Positions 59,785 to 64,000 of a stretch of DNA of 64,000 nt are shown here, one piece after another. The DNA is from Alisma plantago-aquatica (Eukaryota > Streptophyta > Magnoliopsida > Alismatales > Alismataceae): NCBI GenBank assembly GCA_963693085.1, contig OY856409.1, forward strand, positions 293,174,058 to 293,238,057, written 5' to 3'. The notes under the pieces were generated by a model, which saw nothing but the letters and a program-made list of their open reading frames with translations, made no database searches and was not told where the DNA came from. A program made the translations under genes and the position numbers. Each line of letters opens with the position of its first letter. The first letter of the stretch is position 1.

Positions 59785-60170
59785 AACTTTGATGTGAGTT
59801 GATCTGCTTCATTGGGGCAGACCTAGGTGTTGTGATTGGAGATGGAAAAGGGATAGTCATTGATGTGATCCAATCCACAAAGAATGGGGTGTGGGCTGCC
59901 GAATTAACTAAAGCTAAATCAGCCCTTATGGTGGTCAATGCATCTATATAGGTTTAGGTCTCCCCAAAGTATAGCTACAATGTGATGCTCTTAACCTGAT
60001 GAATGAGATCAAGGAAAAAAGAGAGTTATGGTTACCTAGACTTCCTTGTTAAGGAGATTACACAACCACTCAAGCTTTAGAGGAATTCAATGTCTCTTTT
60101 GTCAAATGCAAAGGAAACAAGTCGTGCATGCTTTTCTTTCTGACCTTGAGCTTCTAGAAAGCACAACTAC
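59785..60170 (+). pseudogene. LINE RNase H (RVT_3-type) relic
   Basis: Plus frames read MNINFDVS, then after a frame change DLGVVIGDGKGIVIDVIQST and GVWAAELTKAKSALMVVNAS, then LQCDALNLMNEIKEKREL in another frame. This follows the plant RVT_3 pattern (VNFDGA...G.GVVIRD..G.......S......AEL.AL..AL..A......V..E.D....V..I) found at the end of LINE ORF2. At least two frameshifts and stops. Confidence 0.65.
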
Positions 60171-60246
60171 TCTATCATCCAATTTACATAAATGTGAATT
60201 GTACTGACTAAGTCCGATGACACTTATCAATATCTAATCACTACAT

Positions 60247-60350
60247 AATTGCACAATATATCATCACTGAGGATAATTCATTTTTGGAGACTTCCCCTAC
60301 ATGGAATTGCACAATATCTCATCACTAAGGATCAATTCATTTCTAGCATC
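60247..60350. repeat. Imperfect 58-bp tandem duplication
   Basis: AATTGCACAATAT.TCATCACT.AGGAT...AATTCATTT occurs at about 60,247 and 60,305. Confidence 0.7.
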
Positions 60351-61495
60351 CTCTGTATTTCCCTTTGCCTCATTAGCCATTTCAATCTCAACTTGCAAGT
60401 TAAACAAAAAAAATGGAAGAATAGAGCTTCATGTTACAACATGCAGATGCATAAACAAACTCTCACGTTAGTATTTGATCAATCTAATGTGCCTTTACAT
60501 GTTCACAATAGTGAGAAATACCTTTTCTTCTTTGACCACAAGGCTGAAACATTAAATATATTCTTGTGTGTAAGAATCCAGCAATAGAAACATTTAAAAT
60601 GACATGTCATTGCCTTATAATAGAGAAAGATAATTTAGGCATCAAATGTATTCATCCTTTCTTGGTAACCTTTTTATTTATATATAATTTGTCATGGTAC
60701 ATGAACAAAAATCTAAAATGCCAATGTGGGACTGATTAAATGAGTATTCTGAAAACTCCAGATTGGCTACCTTGAGGGCGGTTGATTGGAGTTCATGGTC
60801 TTGTCTATTAGGAGGTTTCCAAGCTAGATATCAAGTTAAGAAATGATGAGAACATATAAGGAAGTTGGCGAAACATTTAACATAATAGGAAAACATCATC
60901 TTTTTTTCTGGTTTAAATAGGTAGAAATAGCATGGCTTATAATCTATTTAGGAAATGAGCAAGGATAAATAAAAAAAAGTATGATAACTGAAATTAATAA
61001 ATATATAAATAAATAAATATATATATATACCTTATTGTTTCATAATAATACAAAAACAGGGGAGGTAAACACTAGGAGTTGTTCCATTAATAGTGTAAAT
61101 TCGTCCATGTACACATTACCTTTGAGTGATGTTAACTTGAAGATGATATTGCAACCCTTTAGATCCACATGTTTAACCATTAACAAACTTGAGGATTAAT
61201 TCGAGTTTTGTATGAGAAGAAAAGACATATAGGAATTTTTGTAAAGAAGGGGGGCATGGATTCCAGCAAGATATGTATTATCATGGAGAGAATGCTAGAT
61301 TTCTAACACTGAACAATATAACAAGATGTGTAAGGTTCCAACTGGACCATTTGCTTGAACTAGAGGAGGTGTCTTACTGCTAGGAAATCAATACAGTAGG
61401 TTCAACCTAGATAAAAAAGGGTGATGGTATCACTCTTTGATATAAATTACTTATACATGATTAGAATAATAGGTTTTTAAATGAACATCAATTAC

Positions 61496-61580
61496 CTCCG
61501 TTGTTGATGAAAGCAGGAAAGCACAGACACATAATAGCATTGTCAGCAGAACAATAAATGGTAGTCTCCTAGACCCAGGT
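61496..61580 (-). pseudogene. Captured exon with a transmembrane segment, gene unknown
   Basis: After a TATTTAG acceptor the minus frame reads PGSRRLPFIVLLTMLLCVCA then FLLSSTTE, ending at GAG/GTAATT. A short basic stretch followed by about 20 hydrophobic residues is the signal anchor of a type II membrane protein, as in many Golgi glycosyltransferases. With the possible first exon near 62,350 it would be the N-terminus. I cannot name the gene. Confidence 0.45.
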
Positions 61581-62284
61581 CTAAATACTTATCGATCCTG
61601 CTTAGATGTAAGAAACAACTGTTTCTAATTAGAAATTGTATATTGATCCTTTGTTTTGGAGTTTTTCCTCTCCAGAAATCCCCCTTTGATGAAATTCGTA
61701 GATGGTCTGTTGTTTTCTGCAACTCAAGTGTCATTCATGCGGAAGGCGTGTCTCTTACTAGTTTATACCTTTTGCAGAATCATAATAAACTACGTGGGAG
61801 TGAAAGTCTTGACTTACAATTGATGATTTTACTTAGTCTTGACAATTTCTGTAGCAAACAGTCTTGAAATGGCAAGTGTTCACATGGGTTTTAGTCACCA
61901 GATCATAATTCCCCTTTAAACCTGTTACATGCCACACGCAACATATTTTGTTCTATACAAATTATATTTACGGATGATTCCGGAACTGCATATAACGAAT
62001 AAGAGTGTCTTCAAAATTCTGGAATTTATCGTATAAGGAAACTTTTGTAAGGTTAATTAGTATCTTGCCCCGAGCCTTGTCTTTGTATATTCTCGCACAT
62101 GATTCACAATATGGAAATCGGAAAAACATAGACCAACCAACAACCACTCATTTAATTATAAACAAAAGCAAAAAACGTGGCCAAGAAATCGGAACAAACT
62201 CACACTACTGATAAATGTGTCCTGCTTAGTCGGGATCCGAAGTACCTTATGTGTATGAGAGAAATCCTTGTCTAGTGAGATGGA

Positions 62285-62630
62285 GTCACTTGTATCTCCA
62301 AGCTGGTCCTCCAGCTCCCGCTGTGCTTCTTTCACCAGAACTCGAGATGCTCATCTAGACCCCCAAATCAGACATCATGAACCTGAACCAAAACAAGAGA
62401 GAGATGAAGGCAAGGAGGAGAAGGAATGCAGGAGCATCACGACTTGTTTTTGGGGAGGGGGAAAGTGAAACAATACGGTGATGAACGATTAAAAGATTGA
62501 GTCGGGTGGGTGTAGAGATGTTGAGTTTGGAGTGGCGGAAACATCAATGGAGAAGGAGGGAACATGACAAAAAGTGAAAAGATCAAAGATGTAGAATGTA
62601 GAAAGAGTGAGCGGGATAAAGTCAAAATTT
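62285..62630 (-). pseudogene. Possible captured 5' leader and first exon
   Basis: On the minus strand the sequence is CT-rich (TTCTCCTCCTTGCC, CATCTCTCTCTTG) like plant 5' leaders and reaches an ATG at 62,354, reading MSISSSGERSTAGAGGPAWR then YK and a stop, with a GTGACT donor-like site at the stop. The next exon-like piece on this strand is the transmembrane exon at 61,496-61,580. If correct, a captured promoter-proximal region sits just inside the right end of the element, pointing inward. Confidence 0.35.
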
Positions 62631-62639
62631 AGCGCCGCA

Positions 62640-62816
62640 CGGAATATTTTTCAATGAAATTTAAAATGCGGTCAATTTGTTGTTATTTGAGCAACATGTA
62701 TTCAACTACATTTTGTTATATACAAATACGTAATTTGTAGGGAAACATGTGTTTCACTACATATAACTCATATGTAAGCATGCTAATTGTAGTAAAATGA
62801 TGTTTTTCTTGTAGTG
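62640..62816 (-). repeat. Right terminus and subterminal region of the second CACTA
   Basis: Contains TCACTACATATAACT, ATTGTAGTAAAATGATG and AATTTGTAGGG units and ends TTTTTCTTGTAGTG, followed by CAT. Confidence 0.8.
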
Positions 62817-62819
62817 CAT

Positions 62820-63120
62820 GTAGTTATTAATTTAAACACTTCATTCGGGTTCTCCAACCGGTATAGAACATGTAGCATGTGGTTAATAAACTGATCAGAC
62901 TTATCAATTGAATTAATTGACAAGTAAATTAGGTGTAGTTTTAATAGGCTTGTATTTAGCTATTTTGATTTTAATATTGAAATTGGATGAAACTAGTATA
63001 TAATAATGAATTTGATATATGCTTGATTGGTTGCATTCTAGTGGTTAATGGTAGCACAACTTGTTCCATATAGTGGTGTTATCGGGTTTTATGTTTAATG
63101 GGACCCCTAATATAAGGATC
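62820..63120. other. No gene seen
   Basis: AT-rich spacer between the second CACTA and the LINE relic. Confidence 0.5.
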
Positions 63121-63469
63121 TGATTTGTTTGTGAATCACACGATCTTATTGAAATCAAGAAAAAGGACAATCAAAAGTAAAATTTTACAAATTATTGTAA
63201 AGTCTATAAACTCCATAGCATTTTTGGTGCTATTACTTGTAAACCGTGTGGTTACTGAAGTAAACAACAATCACTGCCAATGGTTGACCATAATATCAAC
63301 ACGACAACATTTAGCGGGTAACTTACTGCCAGAATGTCAACAACAAGCGAAAACATACCAGACACCGTCCCTTATTTTTTGTGTTGAATTCCAACCCACC
63401 TACAGAGGCATCATCCCTAACTACTCTCTCACATGAAAAAACAAATGGTCTCATAAGCAAAAAAAAATT

Positions 63470-63900
63470 CTAACTCCTACAAAACAACAAACTTCTCACC
63501 GACTAAAACATTACAAAGAGATGATTTGTTGGGTCCTCCAGATACTATCTGCCTAGCCGATTCGGAAACAACAGAACATATCTTCAAGAACGGTCCCGTC
63601 TCAAAACTTATTATCAAAAACTTTCTCGATATTAGATCTGATAATAAAAAATCTTACCGCTATACCTTTCAATATAAAACATCTACACATAGTAGCAAAT
63701 TTCTACCCAGAAGACATTATTATCACCATCTTATGGCATATTTGGATAGAAAGAAATCATTGAAAATTTAATAACGCCAAAAATTCATTTCATATCATTT
63801 TATTAAAGATAACATCATATCTCGCTATTCAACATGCTTGCAGGACAGGCGCCGACGTCATCTAGGATGACTCCAGTAGAAGAAAGCCCGGAAAATAACA
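63470..63900 (+). pseudogene. LINE zf-RVT domain relic
   Basis: The plus frame has ICLADSETTEHIFKNGPVSK, like the C.LC....E...HLF..C..S..LW part of zf-RVT. After a frame change HILWHIWIERN follows, then KFNNAKNSF and ITSYLAIQHACRTGADV, matching the ILW.IWKERN.R.F.N segment just downstream in plant L1 elements. The cysteines are partly lost. Frames upstream to 63,125 may be the same LINE. The relic continues towards the window end. Confidence 0.6.
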
Positions 63901-64000
63901 CAGCTGCAGGAGATGTCTTCTACACCCTGTAGGAGATTTTGGAGGAAGAATCGGACTTCTGATAGAGCACTTTGGCTAGACCTGTAGATGTTTGTCTTTA

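Larger units (their letters stand above)
44432..62816. mobile_element. 18.4-kb non-autonomous CACTA carrying host gene fragments (Pack-CACTA)
   Basis: The left end CACTACAAAAAAAATGG and right end (reverse complement) CACTACAAGAAAAACATC share CACTACAA.AAAAA, and both are flanked by CAT. Subterminal motifs at the left are TAGCTAAA/AACTATA/TGTAGC types, unlike the TGTTGT motifs of the large CACTA. No TNP2 or TNPA frame was found inside. Captured plant gene fragments on the minus strand include villin-like, uS8, bHLH, UAP56 and uL22, and there are LINE RNase H and copia gag relics on the plus strand. Mobilisation would require an autonomous partner with matching ends that is not in this window. 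Confidence 0.88.

Overview
This window looks like repeat-rich, AT-rich nuclear DNA from a flowering plant. It holds no intact host gene. What it holds is nested transposable elements, several of which carry broken pieces of plant genes: CPSF100, UFD1, an LPR1-type multicopper oxidase, an ER membrane protein, UAP56 helicase, a bHLH factor, ribosomal proteins uS8 and uL22, and probably a villin. Plant-type transposase families, tRNA-iMet-primed LTR elements and GT-AG introns support a plant origin. I cannot name the species.

Layout: (1) 1-5.43 kb is the 3' end of a decayed Ty3/gypsy-like element (AT-rich internal region, polypurine tract, long LTR). (2) 5.43-7.87 kb is an old CACTA remnant with TNP2 C-terminal (DUF4216) and TNPA relics. 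(3) 7.94-8.34 kb is a MITE sitting in (TA)n, followed by a LINE relic. (4) 9,217-38,602 is a 29.4-kb CACTA element with matching termini and a TTG target duplication. It encodes a TNP2-type transposase pseudogene and a TNPA gene fused to a Ulp1 (C48) peptidase domain. A 7.9-kb intron of that second gene holds LINE pieces and captured host exons. A young 5.7-kb TR-GAG-type copia-related LTR element and a SINE-like retroposon are nested inside. (5) 38.6-44.4 kb is AT-rich sequence with a hAT-like MITE placed at the start of a probable solo gypsy LTR. (6) 44,432-62,816 is an 18.4-kb non-autonomous CACTA (Pack-CACTA) with a CAT target duplication and at least four or five captured gene fragments, but no transposase of its own. 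(7) 63.1-64.0 kb is a LINE relic.

How the parts relate: the larger CACTA has the two classical CACTA proteins, both now broken by nonsense changes and frameshifts. The second CACTA has different terminal and subterminal sequences, so it must have been moved by another source. Most captured fragments keep introns with consensus splice sites, so they were acquired as DNA and not by reverse transcription. In the second element every identified host exon lies on the minus strand, downstream of what looks like a captured first exon near its right end. This could allow one chimeric transcript. Nested order gives relative ages: old CACTA remnant and LINE relics, then the large CACTA, then the SINE and TR-GAG inserts, the latter with LTRs about 0.7 percent different.
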